From NCBI GenBank assembly GCA_965222645.1, contig OZ244968.1, forward strand, positions 4,526,001 to 4,590,000: a DNA stretch of 64,000 nt. Reading direction: 5' to 3'. Below the pieces are notes generated by a model that worked only from the letters and a program-made list of their open reading frames with translations, made no database searches and was not told where the DNA came from. The DNA is from JABDMH01 sp965222645 (GTDB lineage Bacteria; Bacteroidota; Bacteroidia; Chitinophagales; Saprospiraceae). The translations under genes and the position numbers were made by a program. Shown here piece after piece: positions 54,733-63,573 of the stretch. Each line of letters starts with the position of its first letter. Positions within the stretch are counted from its first letter, which is position 1.

Positions 54733-55686
54733 ATGAGTAAGTCAAATAGTTGGCGTGGTTTGTCCTTAATCCTGCTCTCCCTTCTCATTGGAAATGTAAT
54801 GGTATTGCATGCTCAGGATCTCATAGTGGATGGAGCAGAATGGTACTACAATCTACATTTCTTCAGTTCTCCCGATGTTGGTATAACCAGATGCTACATA
54901 GCAGGTGATACGACCATCTTAGACAAGAATTGTCTTGTTTTTATGCAGGAAGTGGCCACTTGCAACGGCAGGCCTGAAAAAAATTATCTGCATAAGGACG
55001 ACAAGCAAGTATATTTTTTCGATCAAGACGATAATACTTTTAAACTCCTGTATGATTTCTCGCTGGAGGCGGGTGATACACTGATTTATAATACAGGTAT
55101 ACATTCATGGGATAACAAAAGGAGGACACACTATATTCGCATTGATTCAGTTGGGAAATATCGTGTCAATTCAATCGAATTAAAACTCTTTGACTTGTCC
55201 TACGGGTGGATGGATGGAAATGAGATATTCTTTGAAGAAACATCTGCTCAAATAATTGAAGGCATAGGTAATACGGAAAATTTCTTCCACTTGAGTGATG
55301 GCACCGGGTATTGTGACGATAAGTACAGTGATAAGCTTGAATGTTTTTCAAATCCCAATTTTGCAACTGCAGTCATTGGTAGCCTTGGCTGCACGATCGT
55401 GAATACTAAAGACATGCCTGAATCAAGACCTGATCTGGTCGTTTACCCAAATCCATTTACTAATACTGTTGATCTGGAAACTTCCGTTTTTCCCATTGAT
55501 GGCAAAGTTTTTATCTACGACTCAAGTGGTAAGATTATTTACCGCGAATCGTGGCCTGATGGCACCCATCGCTTGACATTATCCCTTGAGGAACTAATTC
55601 CAAGCGTCTATTGGCTAGAATTGGTTGATGTGCAGTCTAGTATGAAGAGCACGATTTTACGAATGATTCTAAAGAACGATTTCTGA
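54733..55686 (+). CDS. Secreted protein with T9SS type A sorting domain
   Basis: The 317-residue product has a signal peptide (cleavage near VLHAQDL), a middle region of about 210 residues (beta-rich, three Cys, not recognised) and a C-terminal sorting domain, starting at VVYPNPFTNTVDLE and including KVFIYDSSGKIIYRE and PSVYWLELV. The sorting domain directs it across the outer membrane by the T9SS, where PorU trims it. It is 21 bp after hemW on the same strand. Confidence 0.82.
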   Translation: MSKSNSWRGLSLILLSLLIGNVMVLHAQDLIVDGAEWYYNLHFFSSPDVGITRCYIAGDTTILDKNCLVFMQEVATCNGRPEKNYLHKDDKQVYFFDQDDNTFKLLYDFSLEAGDTLIYNTGIHSWDNKRRTHYIRIDSVGKYRVNSIELKLFDLSYGWMDGNEIFFEETSAQIIEGIGNTENFFHLSDGTGYCDDKYSDKLECFSNPNFATAVIGSLGCTIVNTKDMPESRPDLVVYPNPFTNTVDLETSVFPIDGKVFIYDSSGKIIYRESWPDGTHRLTLSLEELIPSVYWLELVDVQSSMKSTILRMILKNDF

Positions 55687-55826
55687 TCCAGGGCCCTAAT
55701 AGACATGGCGATGGGACAACGATAAAGACCTTCTCATGTCCTCTAGTCGAACCGTTTGCAGTCAATTGAGATCGGGCCTCCTGAATATTAACGTCAATGA
55801 TTCTGGCAAGTGTTTTATCTTTCCGA

Positions 55827-56471
55827 ATGCGCTTGGATCATATTGTTTGGGGTGTTCCTGATCTCACAAAAGCAATCGAATCTATCGAAGAGAAGATGGA
55901 AATCAAGGCTGCCAAAGGTGGAATACATCCTGGATTTGGGACTAAAAATGCCCTTATCGGATTGGGAAGGCATGCTTACCTGGAGATTTTAGGCCCTGAT
56001 CCCCTTCAAGTCAAGGATCAGGTACATCAATCATGGATGGGTATCGATGAGGTTTCTTTTCCCCGGATTGTGAGATGGGCAATACAAACTCACAGTATCG
56101 ATGAGTCCAGAGATCTTTTTCTCAACCGGTACCTGCCTTGTGGTCCGGTGATGCCTGGAGAGAGAAGATTGGCTGGTGGTGCACTTCTATCCTGGAAACT
56201 CACAGATCCGGATAGCAGTGGAGATTGTGTAATCCCCTTTTTAATTGAATGGGGAAAAAGCGCTCATCCCAGTGCTGGTTTGGACCATGATTGTACACTC
56301 AGGTCATTTAAAATGGAGTATAAAAGACCCGATCAAATCGAATTTTTAAACGAGGCGTTCGGACCGGAGCAGTGTGATATATCGGAAGGACCATCTCGCA
56401 TCTCAATTGTATTAGAAACTGTAGCAGGTTTATTTTTTATATCGTCAGATGGCGCATTTCAAAAAGTATGA
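55827..56471 (+). CDS. Glyoxalase-like (VOC) domain protein
   Basis: The product has the glyoxalase_3-type start MRLDHIVWGVPDLTKAIE, then GIHPGFGTKNALIGLG and YLEILGPDPLQ, and a late ECHPSA-type element (GKSAHPSAGLD). These domains bind a metal and act in ring cleavage or resistance. I chose the ATG at MRLDHI because the family starts there; an ATG ten codons earlier is possible. It overlaps the GT39-like gene if the latter uses its first ATG. Confidence 0.78.
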   Translation: MRLDHIVWGVPDLTKAIESIEEKMEIKAAKGGIHPGFGTKNALIGLGRHAYLEILGPDPLQVKDQVHQSWMGIDEVSFPRIVRWAIQTHSIDESRDLFLNRYLPCGPVMPGERRLAGGALLSWKLTDPDSSGDCVIPFLIEWGKSAHPSAGLDHDCTLRSFKMEYKRPDQIEFLNEAFGPEQCDISEGPSRISIVLETVAGLFFISSDGAFQKV

Positions 56472-57888
56472 GATGCCCGGAAAAAAAGAGTCTATAGTTT
56501 TTCTTTCTTTTTTGTTGGGAGCAATTATTCTGAGATTTCCCATATTTTTTCCTGTGGTCATCGACCATGATGAATCGACCTATATTGTGATCGCGGATCA
56601 GTTGCTTGAGGGCAAGGTGCCCTATGTAGATAACCTGGACATAAAACCCGTTGGTATTTATCTGACTTTTGCACTGATCCTTATGGTTTTCAAATCGATT
56701 ATTGCAATCCGGGTTTTTACAGCCCTGGTCATCGGATTTTCTGCATTCTTGATTTACAGAATTCACAAAAGGCTATTTGTCAAAAGAGACTTTTCTATAC
56801 TTAGTGGACTGCTCTTTTTATTGTGTGGAAGTTTGCACAAATGGTCTTGGTCATCAAATACGGAAATATATTTCGTCTGTTGTTCCTTACTTTGTTTGTA
56901 TTTGCTAGTCACTGGTAAAAAAGCTCTTCATTTCTTGCTTTTTGGAGTTGTGGCAGGATGTGGATTCCTCTACAAATTTCATATTGCAGTAGATCTCGTA
57001 GCATTTGCCTTGTTCTATTTTTTTTGGATCAGCAAGGATTTGGGAAAATGGCTAGTTAGGATGTCTTTGGCGTTTGTTGGATTTGCCATAATTATTAGTT
57101 CAGTAATTCTCATCTATTGGGGGATGGGTTTTTTGGCAGAATTGCGTTTTGCAATGATAGATATTCCGGGTGCATATGCACTTGAACATAATTGGCTAAG
57201 TTTGATAGGATTTCTTGGTGAGTTCTACCTTTCTTTTTTACCGGTCACTATTATTTTATTACTGAATATTAAGTTTTTCTGGAATAAGAATGGAGTCCTG
57301 ATCCCTCAGAAGGTACTATTAGTTTCGTGGACATTATTGGCGTGGGTAGGGGTGACAATCACCGGCAAGCAATTTTTCCATTATTATTATCAACTTATTT
57401 CGCCGCTCTGCTTATTTGCATTTCCTGGGTTTCTATTATCGAAGGAGAATGCTAATCGAAATGCGTTCGAATTTCTCAAGAAGCGGAGTGTTCTTTTTCT
57501 TCTGATTGTAATTGTTGCTGTGTGGATTAATCAGTATATGCAGGTTTTGAGAAAGCCGGATCTAGTGAAGATTGTAAATAAGGATCTCAGCGGTATGTGG
57601 TCTGATGGAGATCGAATTTATACCAATGAGATGACTATTCTATACTTCATGCTCGATGTCGGACCTCCCACTCGATATGTGCATAGCTCAATACTGCACA
57701 GAAAAGATCTTATAGATTCCTACCATCTGGATGTGGAGAAAGAGTATGGCAAAATTATGGATCAGGAGATTACTTACTATCTGCTCAGAGGGGATCCTCC
57801 TGAGATTCTGGCCCGAGAAATTGAAAAAGAATTTTTGCTATTAAATGTTTATGACGGAAATTTAAATCTATTTGGAAGAGCACGATAA
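56449..57888 (+). CDS. GT39/ArnT-like membrane glycosyltransferase
   Basis: The 479-residue protein has about ten membrane helices. Near the N-terminus VVIDHDESTYIVIADQ and VDNLDIKPVGIYLTF match the acidic first-loop pattern of GT-C transferases such as ArnT and protein O-mannosyltransferases, which use polyprenyl-phosphate sugars. The C-terminal 110 residues look like a soluble periplasmic tail (YTNEMTILYFMLD, GPPTRYVHSSIL). An ATG at 56473, just after the stop of the previous gene, is an equally good start. No donor or acceptor can be named. Confidence 0.78.
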   Translation: MAHFKKYEMPGKKESIVFLSFLLGAIILRFPIFFPVVIDHDESTYIVIADQLLEGKVPYVDNLDIKPVGIYLTFALILMVFKSIIAIRVFTALVIGFSAFLIYRIHKRLFVKRDFSILSGLLFLLCGSLHKWSWSSNTEIYFVCCSLLCLYLLVTGKKALHFLLFGVVAGCGFLYKFHIAVDLVAFALFYFFWISKDLGKWLVRMSLAFVGFAIIISSVILIYWGMGFLAELRFAMIDIPGAYALEHNWLSLIGFLGEFYLSFLPVTIILLLNIKFFWNKNGVLIPQKVLLVSWTLLAWVGVTITGKQFFHYYYQLISPLCLFAFPGFLLSKENANRNAFEFLKKRSVLFLLIVIVAVWINQYMQVLRKPDLVKIVNKDLSGMWSDGDRIYTNEMTILYFMLDVGPPTRYVHSSILHRKDLIDSYHLDVEKEYGKIMDQEITYYLLRGDPPEILAREIEKEFLLLNVYDGNLNLFGRAR

Positions 57889-58047
57889 TATGTAAATCAA
57901 GATGACAGGATCTACATCGTTTGCTTGGTCATACTGCAAAACATGACGGCATTATTTTTTTAGAAAATTCCAACCAGCTGGAAACGCAACAGATGAATTG
58001 TAAGAGCGAAAGAGTTATGTCAGGTTTTTTCTCCAGTTCTGACAGGG

Positions 58048-59307
58048 CTATTTCGACTTTCTTCCCTTTTTCTTATATCGGTAGTTCTTACTCCTTCTAT
58101 TTCCACCCCGTGACTTTTTCGAGTAAGCGTTTTTTCGCCATGTGGGGCCCTCACCCAATTCCGGTGGTAATGGAATTTTCATTACTTCCCGTTCGATAAG
58201 TTTTTCAATGCGACGAAACTTATACATGTCGTCTTCATTGATTAGGGTGAGTCCTACACCGGTGGTATCTGCACGTGCTGTCCGGCCTATTCGATGCACG
58301 TAGTCTTCAGCATCGGAAGGTACGTCATAATTGATGACCAGGTTAATATCCTTGATATCGATACCCCGGCTCAAGACATCTGTAGCAACGAGAATTCGGA
58401 TTTTTTTTGCTTTAAATTTATTCAATACTTCAACCCTTCTTGTCTGTTCCAGATCAGAAGAGATTCCTTCTACCTCATCACTACCCTTACCCAACGCGCG
58501 TACGATATGAGAAACATTTTTCTTAGTTGAGGTAAAAATGAGTATACTTTTGTATTCCTTTTTACCCTCGATTAGACGTTTTATCAAGGCAGATTTCTGG
58601 TTTTCATATACGAGATATGCTCCCTGGAGAACCCCCTCCGCAGGCTTTGACACAGCAAGCCGAACTTCAAAAGGATTTTTCAGAATCTTTTTTGCAAGCT
58701 TACTGATTTTGGGGGGCATGGTAGCACTAAACATCAGATTCTGTCGATCCTCAGGAAGATGTGAGATGATTTTCTGAATATCATCAAAAAATCCCATGTC
58801 CAACATTCGATCTGCTTCATCGAGGATGAGGTGTTTTACTTTTCCAAACTTTACGTATCCCAGATTTAAATGAGAAATTAATTTTCCCGGGGTAGCTACA
58901 ATGATATCTGCACCCTTGGTCAGTGCACTTTTCTGTTGGGGCCACTCAGACCCATCACCTCCTCCGTATATGGCTATAGACTCAACATCAACAAAGTACC
59001 CCAATCCCTGAATCTGCTGATCGATTTGAATGGCCAACTCCCTGGTGGGTGCAATCACAACCGCCTTGATAGAATGGTCATTATCTTGCGAAATCAAGTC
59101 TAAGATGGGTAGAATAAATGCTGCGGTCTTACCGGTACCTGTTTGTGCACATGCCATAAGATCTCTGCCATTGAGAATCTCGGGAATCGCCTGTTCTTGA
59201 ATAGGTGTGGGTGTCTCAAAGCCCATATATGAAATCGCTTCCAACAGTTCTTTGTTGAGATTGAGATCTCTAAATGTCTTACCAGCTTCTTCGTCTTGCG
59301 TGCTCAT
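58048..59307 (-). CDS. DEAD-box RNA helicase
   Basis: The 419-residue product has all superfamily 2 motifs: a Q-motif region GFETPTPIQEQAIPEIL, Walker A AQTGTGKTAAF, PTRELAIQ, DEAD in LILDEADRMLDMGF, SATMP, IFTSTKKNVSHI, RGIDI and HRIGRTARADT. The tail (about 40 residues) is rich in Lys and Arg, as in RhlE-type helicases, which help ribosome assembly and RNA decay. TATCTTTG on this strand (59315-59322), a -7 box, ends 7 bp before the ATG. Confidence 0.94.
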   Translation of the reverse strand: MSTQDEEAGKTFRDLNLNKELLEAISYMGFETPTPIQEQAIPEILNGRDLMACAQTGTGKTAAFILPILDLISQDNDHSIKAVVIAPTRELAIQIDQQIQGLGYFVDVESIAIYGGGDGSEWPQQKSALTKGADIIVATPGKLISHLNLGYVKFGKVKHLILDEADRMLDMGFFDDIQKIISHLPEDRQNLMFSATMPPKISKLAKKILKNPFEVRLAVSKPAEGVLQGAYLVYENQKSALIKRLIEGKKEYKSILIFTSTKKNVSHIVRALGKGSDEVEGISSDLEQTRRVEVLNKFKAKKIRILVATDVLSRGIDIKDINLVINYDVPSDAEDYVHRIGRTARADTTGVGLTLINEDDMYKFRRIEKLIEREVMKIPLPPELGEGPTWRKNAYSKKSRGGNRRSKNYRYKKKGRKSK

Positions 59308-59453
59308 AGAGTTGCAAAGATATAAAGTTTCGATTCTTGATCTTTTTTATCTTTCCCTGAGTTGTGTCATGTATTGGTAAAGTGATCCCGGAAAATTAAC
59401 TATCTTGTTTTACTTCAAGATTTAAATTATTAGTGAAAAGAGATCGAGAAAAA

Positions 59454-60089
59454 ATGGAAAAATATTTTGTTTTCGTGCTGGTACTTTCGATGTTTTCCTG
59501 TACTGCACAGGAAAGTGCAAAAAATGGCGAATGGATAAGTTTGTTTGATGGAAAAACAATGTCAGGCTGGTCGATATCTGACACCCCGAATTCTTTTTGG
59601 GTGAAGGATGGTGCTATGGTGGTAAATGGCACACGAGCACATGCTTTTTATTCGGGAGATATAGAGGGGCACGATTTTAAGAACTTCGAATTTAAAGCTC
59701 AGGTCATGACTACCCCGGGATCAAATTCCGGAATCTATTTCCATACGAAGTTTCAGGCCGAAGGATGGCCTGGTACTGGATACGAAGTACAGGTAAATAA
59801 TAGCCAATCGGATTGGCGACGAACAGGGAGTTTATACAATATTGTTGATGTGAAGGAGACATATGTGAAGGATAATGAATGGTATACCGAATACATCAAG
59901 GTGAAGGGCAATAGAGTTATTGTGAAATTAAATGATATCGTGGTTGTCGATTACACAGAACCAGACGAACCACTCAGAGGTGAGGGGCAAGAGAAGCGGC
60001 TACTCTCGAGTGGCACTTTTGCTTTACAGGCCCATGATCCGGATAGTAAGGTCTATTACAAAGATATCATGGTTAGGATTCTGGAATAA
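59454..60089 (+). CDS. DUF1080 (3-keto-disaccharide hydrolase type) lipoprotein
   Basis: The product begins with a lipoprotein signal peptide (Cys16 in MFSCTAQ) and then a concanavalin-like fold of the DUF1080 family: NGEWISLFDGKTMSGW, FWVKDGAMVVNG, NFEFKAQVMTTPGSNSGIYF and GTFALQAHDPDSKVYYKDIMV. Family members act on 3-keto-sugars or other glycans. The ATG at MEKYFVF suits the lipobox; a GTG seven codons upstream is weaker. It is a stand-alone gene, divergent from the helicase. Confidence 0.85.
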   Translation: MEKYFVFVLVLSMFSCTAQESAKNGEWISLFDGKTMSGWSISDTPNSFWVKDGAMVVNGTRAHAFYSGDIEGHDFKNFEFKAQVMTTPGSNSGIYFHTKFQAEGWPGTGYEVQVNNSQSDWRRTGSLYNIVDVKETYVKDNEWYTEYIKVKGNRVIVKLNDIVVVDYTEPDEPLRGEGQEKRLLSSGTFALQAHDPDSKVYYKDIMVRILE

Positions 60090-60149
60090 TCACATTTTGG
60101 TTTTTACGACTTCCCAGTATCTGATGCGGTCGACATCTTTTAAATTATG

Positions 60150-61097
60150 TCAAAATGGCAACTGTGTGAGATCTACATTTCCACCAGAAATGATCAATCC
60201 CACTTTTTTCGATTTAAATTTTTGAGGGTATTCTAAAATTGCTGCAAGGGGGACTGCTCCCGAGGGTTCAACAATTATTTTCATTCGCTGCCAGATCATC
60301 CGCATTGCCTGAATGATACTTTCTTCTTCTACTGTGAGTATTTGATCGGTAAATTGCTGAATCACCTCAAATGTTTTTGACCCAAGCATTGTGCGCAGAC
60401 CATCTGCAATCGTGTCAATACGTGTATTGCCCTCTATTTTACCGGCTTTTACAGATCGTGCCGCATCATCGACTAGTTTGGGTTCTGCACCCAGGACCGT
60501 TATCGCTGGATTATGGTTTTTGACAGCTAACGAGGTACCGCTCAATAATCCACCTCCACCTACCGGTGCCATAACAATGTCCAAGTCGGGATATGCCCAG
60601 ATAAGTTCCAGAGCCGCCGTTGCCTGACCGGCAATGATAGCGTAATCATTGTAAGGATGGATAAATGCAGCCCCAGTTTGTGCCAGGATTTCTTCCATTT
60701 TCTTTTCCCGGTCTGAGATCAGATTTCCCGATGTATAGATATGTGCTCCATATTCTTCGACCGCATTTCGTTTTATCGTCGGAGCATTCTCAGGCATTAC
60801 GATGTGTGCTTCGACAGAATGCAATCTAGCGGTAAGCGCGACCGCCTGGGCGTGATTACCGGAAGAGTGGGTTGCAATGCCCCTATATTTTTGATCGTCG
60901 GGCAGTAAGGCTACTGCATTGCTGGCACCGCGCATCTTAAATGCTCCAACTTTCTGAAAATTTTCGCACTTAAAAAAAACAGATGAAGCGGTTATTTTGT
61001 CAATTCCCCGATTTCTTAAGACGGGGGTTTGGTGGATAAATGAGCTAATTCTCTTGTGGGCAGATTTAATGTCAGAGTAAGTGGGTATTTGGTCCAT
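60150..61097 (-). CDS. PLP-dependent threonine dehydratase / serine racemase-like enzyme
   Basis: The 315-residue fold-type II PLP enzyme has the Schiff-base Lys54 in ENFQKVGAFKMRGASNAV, the SSGNHAQAVALTAR phosphate-side motif, and the VGGGGLLSGTSLAV glycine loop. At 315 residues it lacks the C-terminal ACT-like regulatory domain of biosynthetic IlvA, so it is closer to catabolic TdcB or serine racemase. Its reaction is inferred from the fold. It stands alone between convergent and same-strand neighbours. Confidence 0.85.
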   Translation of the reverse strand: MDQIPTYSDIKSAHKRISSFIHQTPVLRNRGIDKITASSVFFKCENFQKVGAFKMRGASNAVALLPDDQKYRGIATHSSGNHAQAVALTARLHSVEAHIVMPENAPTIKRNAVEEYGAHIYTSGNLISDREKKMEEILAQTGAAFIHPYNDYAIIAGQATAALELIWAYPDLDIVMAPVGGGGLLSGTSLAVKNHNPAITVLGAEPKLVDDAARSVKAGKIEGNTRIDTIADGLRTMLGSKTFEVIQQFTDQILTVEEESIIQAMRMIWQRMKIIVEPSGAVPLAAILEYPQKFKSKKVGLIISGGNVDLTQLPF

Positions 61098-61227
61098 AGT
61101 TTTACCTGGTAAAAGTGCGAAATCTAGGAGAAAAAATGATAAAGTACAAATAGTTGATTAGGTTCTTCCCGGGTGATCTGGTGACAATTGACGATGGGCA
61201 TAGGTTCTTAATCTCCCTATTGTTCTG

Positions 61228-62121
61228 CTAAAGGATCAACCGTGCTTGTTCGTATATGTCTTTCACCTTATCAGCAAAGCCCTTTAGATTTTTTCGATCA
61301 TGAGCGGTTGCCCACCTGTATTTATCCAAACGTCGCAGTAGCTGGACACGGAGTATTTCCCCTTTAATTTTTTCATATTGATCTTCACTAATTTCCATGC
61401 CATCCATGAAATTGGAAATATTAGCACTATTTGCAGAAGACTCATAGATTAAAATGCCTACTTCAGAATGTGGAACGATATTTATTTCAGCTGTTCCCCA
61501 ATCCAGCAGAAATACTTTACCGTTTTCGACAATGGTGTTTGAAGGGGTAAGATCCCCATGGACAAGACCGGTATTAAACTGCTTTGTGTTCAGTTCCTTT
61601 AGTATTTCCTTTATTTGATCTTGTTCTTTTTTATTGATGACATTACTCTGAAGCAACTTGTCCTCCCAATTGAGTTTCCCTAAGTTATAAGATAACCGGC
61701 TCCTCCAGTCAGCATGAAATTCCTCTTGTTTTACTTCAAGACAATCTATTGATTCTATGTCCTGGTATATCGCTGCATAACGCCCCAGCGAGTAGTATAG
61801 TTTGTTTTTTTCTGCCAGAGGGAGGCATTTTCCGTTTAGGCCTGCAATTTCTTTTTGCAGCAGGAATGCTTTTTTGTGATTAATCCCTACCCTGACAACT
61901 TCTGGCACGGGGATGTTTGCTTTTGCAACATTTTCAAGGCACCATTTTTCCTTGAGATATTCGGTGTACTTACTTTCATCGTTTATCCTAAGGACGTAAT
62001 TATTTTTTTCACACGTGATTTTAAAAACATCATTTACAGTTCCGAAATCTTCGATTTTTTCAACGCTGATAATTTCTTCAGAAACTGTTTTTCTGATAAT
62101 GGATCTTACTATATTCCGCAT
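61228..62121 (-). CDS. Aminoglycoside-phosphotransferase-fold kinase
   Basis: The 297-residue product has the APH/choline-kinase fold: catalytic loop LVHGDLTPSNTIV (His188, Asp190, Asn195), metal-binding Asp207 in FLLDWGTAEI, and an N-lobe with FLLQKEIAGLNGK. Family members phosphorylate small molecules such as choline, homoserine or drugs. No substrate can be inferred from the context. There is no sign that it gives antibiotic resistance. Confidence 0.78.
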   Translation of the reverse strand: MRNIVRSIIRKTVSEEIISVEKIEDFGTVNDVFKITCEKNNYVLRINDESKYTEYLKEKWCLENVAKANIPVPEVVRVGINHKKAFLLQKEIAGLNGKCLPLAEKNKLYYSLGRYAAIYQDIESIDCLEVKQEEFHADWRSRLSYNLGKLNWEDKLLQSNVINKKEQDQIKEILKELNTKQFNTGLVHGDLTPSNTIVENGKVFLLDWGTAEINIVPHSEVGILIYESSANSANISNFMDGMEISEDQYEKIKGEILRVQLLRRLDKYRWATAHDRKNLKGFADKVKDIYEQARLIL

Positions 62122-62280
62122 CTTTATTTAACAGTCAATGAATTAATTTTTTAGCAGAAATTGATCAATTGGTTTTTCTCTCAGTCCTTTCATACAGACT
62201 TATTGTTCATTTAAAACCTGAGGGTCAATAATGATTTACTTCATGTTATGAAATAGGGGATGGATCATCGAGGGAGATTT

Positions 62281-63348
62281 TTACTCCATTTTGAAAAGAG
62301 GTTTATTCCCTACATGTGTAGCATGCATCATTGAAAGAATCGAAGAAGAATTTTGAGTTTTCTCACTCGCACTGCTACAATTACTGATTTCCATGTTGAA
62401 ATCTGCGCCCGCACTGATTTGGAAATTGGCTCCGAGTTGGATATCACTGCCAGCAACAAATTCGACATCGGCATTTGAGGCAATAGTACCTGTGGCGATG
62501 ATGGTCTCAGAGGCCTGATATTCACCAGAGGCGATTGTGCCCGAAAGATTGATTGTTGCCGGACAATTGCCACCTCCCTGAAAATTGGTAACGTTATAAG
62601 TACAGTTTGGTTTTGGGTCGATAAAATCCATAACAAAGTAATCACCATTACTTCCCACTGCTCTCCCAAATCCCACGAGACCATATTTAGAGGTACCATT
62701 ATAATTATTGTGAGTAGTGCTTTGTCTCAGACAGAGCTGCCGATGGCCCCAATTGCAACATGCATCGTCATAAATGAATCCATAGAATGCCAGGGGGATT
62801 CCGATGAGGGATCCACCCATAATGCTATTCCATGCAATATTTTCTCCCAGGAATTCCCAACAGTTAGGGAAGGCATTATTAATCCGGGTTGCAGCTGATT
62901 GACCGTTAGAGCTTGTATGGCCAAAAAAATCATTTACCTGCATGTCAGTCGCATGTCCTTGCGAAACTTGACTTAATGTCACTTCAACACCTTCCAGGGG
63001 CAAACCCAGAGAGGATCCGTAACCCGGGTAATTTACATTGTGCCTGCAGGTGCGTTCTGCGTTGAGTATGATCAGGGCTTGTTCCTGAAAATTGAGATTG
63101 AAGTAATTGGAGGGCAAGTTTAGAAAGCCCAGGCTATTTGCGGGTAGATTTTTTTGTAATTCTTCAAAGCGCCTTCCCGCATTAAACTGAGCCTCGACCT
63201 GCGAGACCGAGGTGACCTGCCACCAGTTTTGCCATGCAAGACCATCGGACAGATTGGGTGGAGTGGGTAAACCTTGTCCCAGGACATCCATAAAAGATGT
63301 AGAGATCAAAAGGCCGATCAAGAAGACCGGGTTATGGAAGTATTTCAT
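62281..63348 (-). CDS. Secreted CAP-domain protein with coat-hanger stack C-terminus
   Basis: The 355-residue protein has a signal peptide (cleavage near MDVLGQG), a CAP/SCP domain (about 85-250) with QGHATDMQVNDFFGHTS, LGENIAWNS and NWGHRQLCL, and a C-terminal repeat (about 265-325) of the 3-coathanger stack type, with TGTIASNADVEFVAGSDIQL and GANFQISAGADFNMEI. A short Ser-rich tail follows. It is likely exported to the surface or outside the cell; the coat-hanger end is often found in T9SS clients but is not a canonical sorting domain, so the route is inferred. Confidence 0.82.
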   Translation of the reverse strand: MKYFHNPVFLIGLLISTSFMDVLGQGLPTPPNLSDGLAWQNWWQVTSVSQVEAQFNAGRRFEELQKNLPANSLGFLNLPSNYFNLNFQEQALIILNAERTCRHNVNYPGYGSSLGLPLEGVEVTLSQVSQGHATDMQVNDFFGHTSSNGQSAATRINNAFPNCWEFLGENIAWNSIMGGSLIGIPLAFYGFIYDDACCNWGHRQLCLRQSTTHNNYNGTSKYGLVGFGRAVGSNGDYFVMDFIDPKPNCTYNVTNFQGGGNCPATINLSGTIASGEYQASETIIATGTIASNADVEFVAGSDIQLGANFQISAGADFNMEISNCSSASEKTQNSSSILSMMHATHVGNKPLFKME

Positions 63349-63573
63349 TATTCAGCATTTCTCATCTGGTGTGTTCGCGAGTGCACCAATGGGAAACGTC
63401 TTTCAAATCACTGAAGGAGTGGAAAGGTTTTGATCTAACAGACCTTCTCATAGTCGAATTTCAAAGGTACTAATTTTAGATAAAAAAGTAGGTTTTAGGT
63501 CATTGTAACAATTCAATTGTAAATAGGCCCAGATCCAGGATAATCAAAATGTCAACTCAGTAGGGATGCGATT

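Noticed and set aside
61228..62121. Antibiotic resistance phosphotransferase
   Set aside because: The fold is shared by many metabolic kinases and nothing in the context points to resistance.
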